Shown: positions 7,038 to 13,527, numbered from the stretch's first letter. The stretch is 13,637 nt of DNA from an uncultured Allobaculum sp. (GCA_910579655.1 CAJTVE010000072.1:1-13637); one strand, 5' to 3'. Made by a program: numbers and translations. The notes: a model not told the origin generated them from the sequence alone.

Positions 7038-7619
7038 ATGAAGGTGAAAAAACAAAAGGATGCAGTTCTGGAAACAGACAGGCTCCTGTTGCGACAAATG
7101 AACGAAGATGACTTTGAAAATGCCCGGCGTTTTCTGGCAGATCCAGAAGTGATGTACGCTTATGAGCATGGTTTTGACGATCAGGAAGTTCGTGACTGGA
7201 TTGCCAATAATCAGCGTCGGTACCGAGAAGATGGTTTTGGTCTCTGGCTGATGATGGATAAAAAGACTGGCCAGAGTATTGGGGATTGCGGGATTACATG
7301 GCAGAAGGTCAATGAAACCCCGGTTCTGGAAATTGGCTATCATCTGGAAAAGGGAAAGTGGCACCAGGGCTATGCAATTGAAGCAGCCAAGGCGTGCAAA
7401 GCCTATGCGTTTGACATCCTTGGTGCGGATCGGGTCACTTCAATTATCCGGGATACGAATTCAGCCAGTCAGAAAGTTGCCATACGCAATGACATGAAAC
7501 CGGTCGAAATGATCATCAAATCCTATCGGGGGTATACCATGCCGCATCTGGTTTACGAGATCACCAGAGAACAATATGAAGCGGATCAAAAGAAGAATCA
7601 AAAGAAGAAGAGGGTCTGA
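7038..7619 (+). CDS. GNAT-family N-acetyltransferase (RimJ/RimL-like)
   Basis: The protein has 193 residues with the opening typical of the RimJ/RimL-type GNAT group: LETDRLLLRQMNEDD (11-25), then a central GDCGITW (82-88), EIGYHL (98-103) and the acetyl-CoA pyrophosphate-binding region WHQGYAIEA (108-116, in the position of the usual Q/RxxGxG/A loop). The last residues are a lysine-rich tail. Such enzymes move an acetyl group from acetyl-CoA to an amine of a protein N-terminus, antibiotic or metabolite; the acceptor cannot be read. Start: ATG 7038 behind GAGGAG (7025-7030, 7-base spacing). It stands alone on the plus strand, with an unusual palindrome 83 bp after the stop. Confidence 0.9.
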   Translation: MKVKKQKDAVLETDRLLLRQMNEDDFENARRFLADPEVMYAYEHGFDDQEVRDWIANNQRRYREDGFGLWLMMDKKTGQSIGDCGITWQKVNETPVLEIGYHLEKGKWHQGYAIEAAKACKAYAFDILGADRVTSIIRDTNSASQKVAIRNDMKPVEMIIKSYRGYTMPHLVYEITREQYEADQKKNQKKKRV

Positions 7620-7701
7620 AAGAAGGCGGAAATAAAATCTGTAAAAAGGAGAAACCTGGCATAACAGGTAAAAAGCAGATGATGAGACGGGCAAAAAATA
7701 G

Positions 7702-7741
7702 CAGGTTAATAATATGGAAACCTTTCCATATTATTAACCTG
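7702..7741. repeat. Perfect 19-bp inverted repeat with 2-bp centre
   Basis: CAGGTTAATAATATGGAAA (7702-7720) and its exact complement (7723-7741) flank CC. As RNA it would be a very stable hairpin. It is not followed by a T tract on the plus strand. On the minus strand the hairpin is followed by CTATTTTTTG, which looks like a terminator, yet no minus-strand gene is present. A smaller hairpin ACCTG/CAGGT (7654-7669) lies just before it. Role unknown: operator, terminator or processing site. Confidence 0.85.
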
Positions 7742-7959
7742 AAATTTCGAATGTTTGTATAGAAAAAAGACGAAACAATCTGGATCAGAGAATAAAAAAT
7801 ATCTATTTTAAAAGGGAAAATTTAACTTATTCTCGAATCGTGACTAAAAATGGAATGGTTTACATAAAAACGCTTCCAAATTGAAAACTGTTGTAGTGCG
7901 CAATTGCGATTCTTGGTAGGATAAGACCGTGATAGACAGGGATAGATGGTGAGAGAAAA

Positions 7960-9039
7960 ATGAGAACAACTCTGATGCAGGCTTTCGAATCAAGAAAGCT
8001 GAAGATGAATTTGCTTGAAGCTTTAAAAATCGGGTTGGGCGCGGCTGTGGCCGTAGTTGTATGTACCTTTCTTGGATTGCCCCATCCTGCTTCTGCCGGA
8101 ACGGTAGCCTTACTGACGATTATGGTCCAGACCCGGAAACAGACCGTTTCGTTAATCTATAAGCGGCTGATTTCCTATCTGTTTGCGGTTTTTTTAAGCT
8201 GGTTGATTTTCCCCCGTGTCAGTCCGGCATTCGTAGCGTATGGGCTGTATCTGTTTTTGATTGTCTTTATCCTTTGGACGATTGGCTGGAAGGATACGCT
8301 GTCGGTCAATGCGGTGTTTGGAACTGTGTTTTTGTTAGACCAGAACTTTTCTTTGCAGAATATCTTTCTGGAGTTCTGCGTTTTACTGGTCGGCATTGTG
8401 ATTGCTTTTGTCTTAAACCTTTACCAGCCAGACCGTACGATTGCTTCGCTGGTTTATGAGCAGATCTGTCTGGTTGAAATCGATCTGAGAGCTGGGCTGG
8501 ACGAACTGGCTGACTCGATTTGTGGGACGCGAAAGGCTAACGCTAATTCAAGAACGCTGAGCCATATCCTGGAAGATGCCCAAAAGGGAAGAGATCTCAT
8601 TCATAAATACACACAAAATAAACTGCTTGCCAAAGATGAATGGGTGCTTTCCTATCTGGAGCTTTGCTTTGCCCAGCATGCTTTGCTTCATGTCCTGGCC
8701 GGACAGATTGAAGCCAATCCGGTAGACACCCATGGACATTATGGAGTGGTTCAATATATTGAACGGCTTGCTAGCTCGGTTTCGGATTATGTCCCGCCCG
8801 AAGATCTGCTTTTGACCAACCAGGAGCTGATTGAAAAAATTGAATCCAACTCTCTGGAGGATATGACTCCACAGACACAAAGAGTCCTGCTTGTTGTGCT
8901 GTATACCCTTGAGGATTTTGTCTACCTGAAAAAGAAATACCTGGAAAATCTTTCTGGGCAGGGACGAAAAGAATTCATCGCCCGTCATCACCTCCAGCTT
9001 GAACCAAGAGAGATGCGTGCGAATCGAGCGCAGGCCTGA
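7960..9039 (+). CDS. FUSC / aromatic-acid-exporter-family membrane protein
   Basis: The protein has 359 residues. The first 155 hold about five or six hydrophobic helices (about 22-40, 43-57, 68-85, 89-109, 115-126, 135-154), with the pattern ALKIGLGAAVAV then LGLPHPASAGTVALLTI, as in the aromatic acid exporter N-terminal domain (related to YhfK/FUSC proteins). Residues 156-359 are soluble and mainly helical, a probable cytoplasmic domain. Family members are linked with export of aromatic acids or similar anions; the substrate here is not known. Start: ATG 7960 with a weak GGTGAG (7948-7953); in-frame ATGs at 7975 and 8005 are possible. The upstream 218 bp is AT-rich with the palindrome CGCAATTGCG (7899-7908) and an unconvincing promoter. 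A terminator follows. Confidence 0.85.
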   Translation: MRTTLMQAFESRKLKMNLLEALKIGLGAAVAVVVCTFLGLPHPASAGTVALLTIMVQTRKQTVSLIYKRLISYLFAVFLSWLIFPRVSPAFVAYGLYLFLIVFILWTIGWKDTLSVNAVFGTVFLLDQNFSLQNIFLEFCVLLVGIVIAFVLNLYQPDRTIASLVYEQICLVEIDLRAGLDELADSICGTRKANANSRTLSHILEDAQKGRDLIHKYTQNKLLAKDEWVLSYLELCFAQHALLHVLAGQIEANPVDTHGHYGVVQYIERLASSVSDYVPPEDLLLTNQELIEKIESNSLEDMTPQTQRVLLVVLYTLEDFVYLKKKYLENLSGQGRKEFIARHHLQLEPREMRANRAQA

Positions 9040-9094
9040 TCAGAAATTCAAAAGTCAGCAGTTTGACCAAAAATCGAATCGATAAGAGCACATC

Positions 9095-9122
9095 GCCTGA
9101 CCAAAAATGGTTGGGCTTTTTT
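9095..9122 (+). terminator. Intrinsic terminator after the FUSC-like gene
   Basis: The stem GCCTGACCA (9095-9103) / TGGTTGGGC (9108-9116), 9 pairs including two G-U, has an AAAA loop and six T directly after. It closes the transcript of the membrane protein gene. Confidence 0.88.
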
Positions 9123-9151
9123 AAAGCGCTCTCATAGATATGGGGTAAAAA

Positions 9152-9219
9152 ATCAGACAGTCATGGTTCATGCGGTTTGTCCAGAAGATCATCATAATTG
9201 TCTTGTTAAGATGTCTGAT
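9152..9219. repeat. Spaced 8-bp inverted repeat upstream of the flavoprotein gene
   Basis: ATCAGACA (9152-9159) and TGTCTGAT (9212-9219) are perfect complements 52 bases apart, within the 150 bp ahead of the gene at 9276. They could close a leader hairpin or be two halves of a regulator site. CATAAT (9193-9198) between them might be a -10 box, but no good -35 was found, so the promoter is not assigned. Confidence 0.35.
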
Positions 9220-9275
9220 CCTGACGAACGGATGATTTAAGAGTAGGATTCAGATGTAAAAACGGAGGGAACACG

Positions 9276-10172
9276 ATGTACGATACAATTATTATTGGTG
9301 CCGGCCCCGCTGGCATCAGCAGCTCTATTTATGCAAAAAGCCGGGGCAAAGACGTTCTGGTTCTTGATCAGAAAGGTGTAGGCGGCCTGATTGGCAATGT
9401 CTCTACTGTCACTCACTACTCTGGAATTCTTCCAGGTGAAACCGGACAGACCTTTGCGGCTAGATTGAAAGAACAGGCTGAGGGTTCTGGCGTTGAAATC
9501 CGCGTTGAAAAAGTTGAAGGCGTTGATCTGGTCAGTGAACCGAAAAAAATCAAAACCGATAAAGGTGAATACGAAACCAAAACGGTCATTCTTGCCAATG
9601 GCGGATCTCCGAAGATGCTGGGAATCCCAGGTGAAAACCTCGGCGGGATGCGCCTGAATGCTCCACGTGATGGCCAGAACTATAAAGGCAAAACAGTCTA
9701 TGTCATTGGTGGCGCTGATGGTGCAGTCAAGGAAGCTCTGTATCTGAGCAATCTGGCAAAGAAAGTTGTGATTGTCTGCGTTGAAGACGAACTGATCAGT
9801 ATTCCTGAATTCAAAAACAAAGTTGAAGCTGCTGAAAACATTGAAGTTATGCCACATACTTCTTTGACAGCTGTTGATGGTGGGGCTCATCTCAATAAAC
9901 TGGAGTTCACCGATCTGGCGACAGGTGAAAAGACCATCGTCGAAGATCCAGAAGCTGGAGTCTTTGTTTATGCAGGTATTGTTCCAAATACTGCCATGTA
10001 TCCCCAGCTGGAACTGGATGCAGCCGGCTTTATTCCAACTGACGAAAATATGGAAACCGCAATTCCAGGTGTCTTTGCGGCTGGCGATATTCGCTCCAAG
10101 AAAGTCAGACAGGTAGCCACCGCAGTCAGTGATGGTGCCATTGCCGGCATCCAGGCTGCCACAAAAGCTTAA
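9276..10172 (+). CDS. Thioredoxin-reductase-like FAD/NAD(P) oxidoreductase lacking the CxxC disulfide
   Basis: The protein has 298 residues, close to the roughly 310 of low-molecular-weight thioredoxin reductases, with the same order of motifs. The FAD Rossmann motif GAGPAG is at 8-13, the inserted NAD(P) domain has VIGGADGAVKEA (143-154) where reductases have GGGDSAxEEA, and the second FAD motif GVFAAGD is at 265-271. The redox CxxC expected just before the NAD(P) domain is replaced: the frame usually reading CATCDG is NAPRDG (128-133). The only cysteine is C168. The HRR triplet that usually marks NADPH preference is also absent (CVED at 168-171). It therefore cannot be an ordinary disulfide reductase; a role as ferredoxin/flavodoxin or other flavin-linked reductase, possibly NADH-dependent, is inferred. 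Start: ATG 9276 behind GGAGGG. A terminator region follows. Confidence 0.88.
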   Translation: MYDTIIIGAGPAGISSSIYAKSRGKDVLVLDQKGVGGLIGNVSTVTHYSGILPGETGQTFAARLKEQAEGSGVEIRVEKVEGVDLVSEPKKIKTDKGEYETKTVILANGGSPKMLGIPGENLGGMRLNAPRDGQNYKGKTVYVIGGADGAVKEALYLSNLAKKVVIVCVEDELISIPEFKNKVEAAENIEVMPHTSLTAVDGGAHLNKLEFTDLATGEKTIVEDPEAGVFVYAGIVPNTAMYPQLELDAAGFIPTDENMETAIPGVFAAGDIRSKKVRQVATAVSDGAIAGIQAATKA

Positions 10173-10186
10173 CCATTTACTTGCGG

Positions 10187-10235
10187 AGATCTTTTGCAGA
10201 AAAGATCTTTCCCCCAGAAGATGATTTTCTGCAAA
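10187..10235 (+). other. Two overlapping, mutually exclusive hairpins after the flavoprotein gene
   Basis: Hairpin A: AGATCTTTT (10187-10195) / AAAAGATCT (10200-10208), 9 bp with a GCAG loop. Hairpin B: TTTGCAGAAAA (10193-10203) / TTTTCTGCAAA (10225-10235), 11 bp. They share 10193-10203 and cannot form together. Hairpin A is followed by only a short TT run. The clear terminator comes later (10264-10290). It could be a 3'-end stabiliser or alternative-fold device, or chance. Confidence 0.5.
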
Positions 10236-10263
10236 CACAATCTCAAATAATTCAAAATGATCC

Positions 10264-10290
10264 AAAAGGTCCGGGCAGGGCCTTTTCTTT
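10264..10290 (+). terminator. Terminator after the flavoprotein gene
   Basis: AAAAGGTCC (10264-10272) pairs with GGGCCTTTT (10278-10286) across a GGGCA loop (9 pairs, one G-U), followed by CTTT. The U run is formed partly by the stem itself, as often seen in Bacillota. Confidence 0.75.
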
Positions 10291-10444
10291 ATGGGCGCTG
10301 GCAGACACAGGTAAAAATTGTCCCAGGACTTTTAAAGCAGACTACAACCAAAAGCAGAGGATTCCATGCAAAAGCATCGGTAAGTCCTGATCGAAATCAG
10401 TCGGGCCAGAGTCTGGCTGGAAAAGGAAAAGAGGAAGAGACAAT

Positions 10445-10765
10445 ATGGCAGATTACGTATTCAGTGTTCCCGTGAATGAGCAGGGGATTGAAGATCTCGA
10501 ACAGGAAGTCGAAGATTCTTTTGCGATTCATGATTATGAGATGTGTGAAGAAGAATTTAAGGGGATGGAGAAAACTGGCGTTCTGGACAAGATCAACCAG
10601 GAATGCGGTCTGAATCTTGCCAGGGGAAGAATTACGCAGATTCCGCTGGATCAAGCAGATCATGTTTTGAAACTGCTTGCTCATACCGGATATGAGAACT
10701 CTGGTCTGGCGGCTGCGTTGATTGACGCTCAATACTTCATGACATGGGTGGAATGCGTGCTGTAA
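10445..10765 (+). CDS. Hypothetical acidic 106-residue protein
   Basis: I do not recognise this family. The protein is small and acidic, rich in Glu/Asp in the first 40 residues (two E/D-rich stretches, 13-24 and 30-38), with three cysteines (C34, C54, C104) and no signal peptide or membrane segment. The second half (about 68-100) is predicted helical by eye. Support for it being real: ATG 10445 with a purine-rich GAGGAAGAG ribosome binding site (10431-10439), its own segment between two terminators, and coding-like composition. It lies directly after the CxxC-less flavoprotein but behind a terminator, so co-transcription is doubtful. Two small hairpins (CTGAT-CGAA-ATCAG at 10387-10400 and CCAGA-G-TCTGG at 10406-10416) lie just before its ribosome binding site and may affect translation. 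No promoter could be assigned. Confidence 0.7.
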   Translation: MADYVFSVPVNEQGIEDLEQEVEDSFAIHDYEMCEEEFKGMEKTGVLDKINQECGLNLARGRITQIPLDQADHVLKLLAHTGYENSGLAAALIDAQYFMTWVECVL

Positions 10766-10816
10766 AAATCCAGATCTTTTCAAACGAAGAGTGAGGCCAT
10801 CTAAAACCGAGAATAC

Positions 10817-10852
10817 GAAAAGAGCAGCCCACAAAAACAGGCTGCTCTTTTC
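10817..10852. terminator. Bidirectional terminator between convergent genes
   Basis: A perfect 13-bp stem GAAAAGAGCAGCC (10817-10829) / GGCTGCTCTTTTC (10840-10852) has a 10-base loop. Its A and T ends give a U-rich tail in both directions. It serves the 106-residue gene on the plus strand and the DUF362 gene (and any upstream kinase/ECF transcript) on the minus strand. Confidence 0.88.
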
Positions 10853-10908
10853 CTTGAAGAATAAAGTTAATCAAGAAAAATGTGGTTGAATCAGAAAGTC
10901 AATAAGCT

Positions 10909-11814
10909 TTAAGCTTCTTCGTCGATGTTGATCAGTTCATACTCACGGTTGCCGAAGTTCAGAGCTTCTGCAGCTTCGAGAATATGACGACCATGACGGC
11001 TTTCGATCCGTTCTACCAGGTGATCACGTCCTGGATCGTCAGAAGCGAAGATCATATCAATGCAGGCCTGGTCGATCGCAACGGGGTCAGTCGAAATCAT
11101 GACACCAATATCTTTCATGCATGGGTCTTCCGCAACATGGCAGCAGTCGCAGTCTACAGACAGGTTGACGAGCGCGTTGATATACACAACGTTATCTTTG
11201 AAGTAGGTATCCACGGCTTCGGCAGCATCAGCCATTGCTTCGATGAACTCTTCTTGTTTGACTTCTTTTTCCCAGCAGTCTCTCATATCTTTGGACTGAC
11301 CGCAGGAGTGGATAAAGCACTTTCCAGCAGAAGAAGCGCAGCCGATGGACAACTGTTTCAGTGCACCGCCAAAGCCGCCCATTGGATGACCTTTGAAGTG
11401 GGATAAAACGAGCATGGAATTGTATTTGGACAGATCACGTCCTACATAGTCTTCCTTGATGATTTTGCCATTAGGAATTGGCAGAACCAGATCTGGGCCC
11501 GTTGAATCCAGGATCTGGACGTTGAAGTTTTCGGTCCAGCCGTGCTGAGCCAGAACTTTTTCGTGTTCCATTGTGGTCGAGCGATGACCGCCCATGTCAT
11601 GACCATAAGCAGTGTTGCATTCGACAACTGTACCATTGACTTCGTCGACAATTGGCTTTACGAATTCAGGACGCAGATAGTTCTGGTTTCCCTGTTCGCC
11701 AGAGTGCAGTTTCACTGCAACGTTTCCCTTTAACTCTTTGCCTAATGCTTTGTATAGTTTGACAAGAGTGTCAGGATAAGTGCTTTTCGAAAAATAAACT
11801 TTAGATTTTGCCAT
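10909..11814 (-). CDS. DUF362-family protein (probable Fe-S associated)
   Basis: The protein has 301 residues with the DUF362 signature SHFKGHPMGGFGGALKQLSI (138-157), followed by GCASSAGK (158-165). It is cysteine-rich for its size (ten Cys, including CDCC at 222-225 and C232 in DPCMKD), which fits metal or Fe-S binding. Unlike many relatives it has no separate C-terminal ferredoxin domain with CxxCxxCxxxC repeats. The family's reaction is not established. Start: ATG at 11814 on the minus strand, with AAGGAG (plus-strand CTCCTT, 11821-11826) 6 bases upstream. It lies 100 bp after the kinase gene on the same strand with no terminator between, so it may be the third gene of an ECF-kinase-DUF362 transcript. 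No convincing own promoter was found. Confidence 0.88.
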   Translation of the reverse strand: MAKSKVYFSKSTYPDTLVKLYKALGKELKGNVAVKLHSGEQGNQNYLRPEFVKPIVDEVNGTVVECNTAYGHDMGGHRSTTMEHEKVLAQHGWTENFNVQILDSTGPDLVLPIPNGKIIKEDYVGRDLSKYNSMLVLSHFKGHPMGGFGGALKQLSIGCASSAGKCFIHSCGQSKDMRDCWEKEVKQEEFIEAMADAAEAVDTYFKDNVVYINALVNLSVDCDCCHVAEDPCMKDIGVMISTDPVAIDQACIDMIFASDDPGRDHLVERIESRHGRHILEAAEALNFGNREYELINIDEEA

Positions 11815-11914
11815 TGGGCTCTCCTTTTCTCTTTTTTGAAACCTCTATTGATGAATCTGCATAAACGAAATTCTGTACTCTGCTTTTGGTAACCTGAAGA
11901 TCAGAAAACACCTC

Positions 11915-12562
11915 TTACTTGAGATGACCTAAATCGAAAACAAGATCAAAGCGGGCAGGGTCAACAGTTTGGAAGTAGTTTTCTTCCAGCGGGATCCAGC
12001 GGCTTTTAAAGTCCTGAAGTTTCTCTTTGCCGTTTCGTTTCTCGATCCTTTCCAGCTGCAAATCAGGATCGATTGTAGTCAGAATCCGCAGGTCGGCATA
12101 AGGACCAAGATCCGAGTTGGCAGCATAAGACCCTTCAAGAATCAGAACCTCTGGTTTTCCGATTGAAACAGGAGCCTGTAAGGACATGCTTCGGCAGGAA
12201 AACGGCTGGTATACAATGGGCAGGCCATGCCTCGCTGGTTCGAGAATTTCTTGAATGATCCGTTCAGAATCGACGTTTCTTCCCGGCGTGGCATATCGCT
12301 TCGGGGTGCGTTGGTAAGGCTGGAGGAAAAAATCATCCAGATGAATCACCTGGCTGTTTTCAATCTGACTTTCCAGTAAAGTAGCCAGAGAGGTTTTTCC
12401 AGAAGCACAGCGTCCGTCAATACAGATGATCAGCAAATTTGAGGAGTCAGCGACTCCCTTTGAATTGGTCTTTTCTTTCTGATCCCGAAAAGAAGCCAGC
12501 TGTTTCTGGATCAGGCCGGCTGCTTCTTCGAGACTTGAAGGCTGAAACAAGTTGGAATCCAT
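11915..12562 (-). CDS. Uridine kinase-like P-loop kinase
   Basis: The protein has 215 residues with a uridine kinase/phosphoribulokinase/pantothenate kinase-type nucleotide fold. The Walker A is GRCASGKT (50-57) after strand LLIICID, HLDDFF (74-79) provides the usual substrate/Mg acidic pair, LILEGSYAA (140-148) matches the Walker B-like strand, and RIEKRNG (172-178) fits the lid region. The first 40 residues are an extra helical, probably regulatory or packing, segment. It transfers phosphate from ATP to a small molecule; the substrate cannot be read. Its ATG overlaps the ECF S-component stop by one base (TGATG), so the two are translationally coupled. This suggests it phosphorylates, and so traps, the vitamin or nucleoside imported by that transporter. 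That link is inference. Confidence 0.88.
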   Translation of the reverse strand: MDSNLFQPSSLEEAAGLIQKQLASFRDQKEKTNSKGVADSSNLLIICIDGRCASGKTSLATLLESQIENSQVIHLDDFFLQPYQRTPKRYATPGRNVDSERIIQEILEPARHGLPIVYQPFSCRSMSLQAPVSIGKPEVLILEGSYAANSDLGPYADLRILTTIDPDLQLERIEKRNGKEKLQDFKSRWIPLEENYFQTVDPARFDLVFDLGHLK

Positions 12563-13116
12563 CAGGCTTTGGCAACAGCTTTCTCACTCTGGAAGCGAAG
12601 AACGCCAGTTTTATTGAGCACGAGCATAATGGTTGGAATCAATAAAAGCTGAAGGACAATACCTGGCAGACCGCTCATGATGGCCGCGTTCATAAAGATG
12701 TGGAAGGAATAAGGCTGACCGAGCAGGGAAGTAATCGTCGTCATGACCAGACCATAGATCAGACGACCTCCAATCATTGCGCTGATTAATGCCTGATAAA
12801 CGGTACCCAGATCCTGTTTGGAACTGGAATTATAAATCAGACCACTGATTGCCCCGTATGCAGCCAGCTCGAAAGCCATCGCAAAGGCCATTGGAAATAA
12901 GACGGGCATGCCAAACAGTGCACTTCTTACCAGTGGAGTGGCAAAACCAACCGCAAGACCATATTTCCATCCACAGATCAGCCCGCAAAGCAAGACAGGA
13001 ATGTGCATTGGCAGCAACATCGAGCCGACGTATTGAATCTGGCCCGTTAAAAACGGAAGCAGTAATCCAAGAGCCAGAAACAGAGCCGCCAGCGTAAGTT
13101 TCTGAACAGATTTCAT
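12562..13116 (-). CDS. ECF transporter substrate-binding S component
   Basis: This is a 184-residue integral membrane protein with five or six hydrophobic helices (about 6-26, 36-60, 70-95, 108-131, 140-168), the size of ECF (energy-coupling factor) S components. The loop SMLLPMHIPVLLCGLICGW (32-50) and the small-residue-rich first helix (AALFLALGLLLP, 10-21) are typical. S components capture a vitamin or related small molecule and share a common EcfA/A'/T module, which is not in this window (group II arrangement). The substrate is unknown; the coupled kinase gene favours a phosphorylatable compound. Start: ATG at 13116, with an SD (plus-strand CTCCT 13127-13131) 10 bases upstream. Transcribed from the strong promoter at 13169-13197. 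Confidence 0.88.
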   Translation of the reverse strand: MKSVQKLTLAALFLALGLLLPFLTGQIQYVGSMLLPMHIPVLLCGLICGWKYGLAVGFATPLVRSALFGMPVLFPMAFAMAFELAAYGAISGLIYNSSSKQDLGTVYQALISAMIGGRLIYGLVMTTITSLLGQPYSFHIFMNAAIMSGLPGIVLQLLLIPTIMLVLNKTGVLRFQSEKAVAKA

Positions 13117-13144
13117 TTTCTTTAATCTCCTTTCCCATAAAGTT

Positions 13145-13158
13145 CAGTCATTTGACTG
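13145..13158. promoter_or_regulatory. 14-bp palindrome at the start of the ECF transcript
   Basis: CAGTCA-TT-TGACTG is a perfect palindrome. It lies between the predicted transcription start (about 13162, minus strand) and the ribosome binding site of the S-component gene. A protein bound here would block the promoter; as RNA it would be a 6-bp hairpin with a very tight 2-base centre, which makes a DNA operator more likely. The binder is unknown. Confidence 0.5.
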
Positions 13159-13168
13159 TTCTTTTTCC

Positions 13169-13197
13169 ATTATAGACGCTAGGAGCACCCTGTACAA
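13169..13197 (-). promoter_or_regulatory. Promoter of the ECF S component-kinase operon
   Basis: On the minus strand, -35 TTGTAC (13197-13192), a 17-base spacer, and a perfect -10 TATAAT (13174-13169). It leaves a leader of about 45 nt and no room for a large riboswitch. It diverges from the rRNA promoters about 210 bp away. Confidence 0.85.
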
Positions 13198-13400
13198 ACT
13201 TTATCTTCAAATTGAGTTATGCTTATTTTGGGTATGAATTCGAATTAAGAATGCTCAAAAAGCATTAAACGAGAAACTCTCGCTCAGTGGATGGAAAAAT
13301 GACAGGATAAGAATCATTTGGATTAAACAATCGCTTTAAAGAGCGGATAATAAAACAGTCAACAGATGAGATAGTTCAAAGCGAAAATAAATTCACAAAT
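13198..13400. other. AT-rich divergent spacer between the ECF promoter and the rRNA promoter
   Basis: No gene was seen here. It contains a small hairpin AATGC/GCATT (13250-13266). The A-rich stretch 13381-13404, just upstream of the P1 -35 box, resembles an UP element for the rRNA promoter. Confidence 0.5.
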
Positions 13401-13404
13401 AAAC

Positions 13405-13434
13405 TTGCATTCTGCGAGGCACTTATGGTAGAGT
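13405..13434 (+). promoter_or_regulatory. rRNA operon promoter P1
   Basis: TTGCAT (13405-13410), 18 bases, TAGAGT (13429-13434), with A-rich sequence upstream. It lies 122 bp upstream of the stronger P2, the tandem pattern known for Bacillota rRNA operons. A perfect 8-bp dyad (13445-13462) starts a few bases after its expected start site. Confidence 0.6.
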
Positions 13435-13444
13435 AATCAAGTAC

Positions 13445-13462
13445 TTGCGAAAGATTTCGCAA
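13445..13462. repeat. Perfect dyad just downstream of rRNA P1
   Basis: TTGCGAAA-GA-TTTCGCAA is an 8-bp perfect inverted repeat with a 2-base centre, about +5 to +22 of the P1 transcript. It could be an operator, or a hairpin/pause element in the leader. Nothing in the window identifies a binder. Confidence 0.55.
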
Positions 13463-13527
13463 ATACAGATCATCATCAATTCCGAAAAACGTCTGAAAAT
13501 ATGTTGAGAAAATCTTCACAAAAGATG

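Noticed and set aside
7679..7762. 27-codon frame beginning ATGATG that runs through the 40-nt palindrome
   Set aside because: Very short, the ribosome-binding-like AAGGAG is about 30 bases away, and the palindrome explains the sequence better.
7865..7878. Catabolite-response (cre)-like site TAAAAACGCTTCCA before the FUSC-like gene
   Set aside because: Two mismatches to the cre consensus, including the conserved G of the left half, and no confirmed promoter nearby; too weak to annotate.
9237..10265. 342-codon open frame on the minus strand, longer than the gene opposite
   Set aside because: It is antisense to the flavoprotein, which has clear FAD and NAD(P) motifs and a good ribosome binding site; the minus frame reads low-complexity F/N/D-rich sequence, as expected of a shadow.
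10984..11406. 140-codon plus-strand frame opposite the DUF362 gene
   Set aside because: The minus strand carries the DUF362 signature; the plus frame is a shadow.
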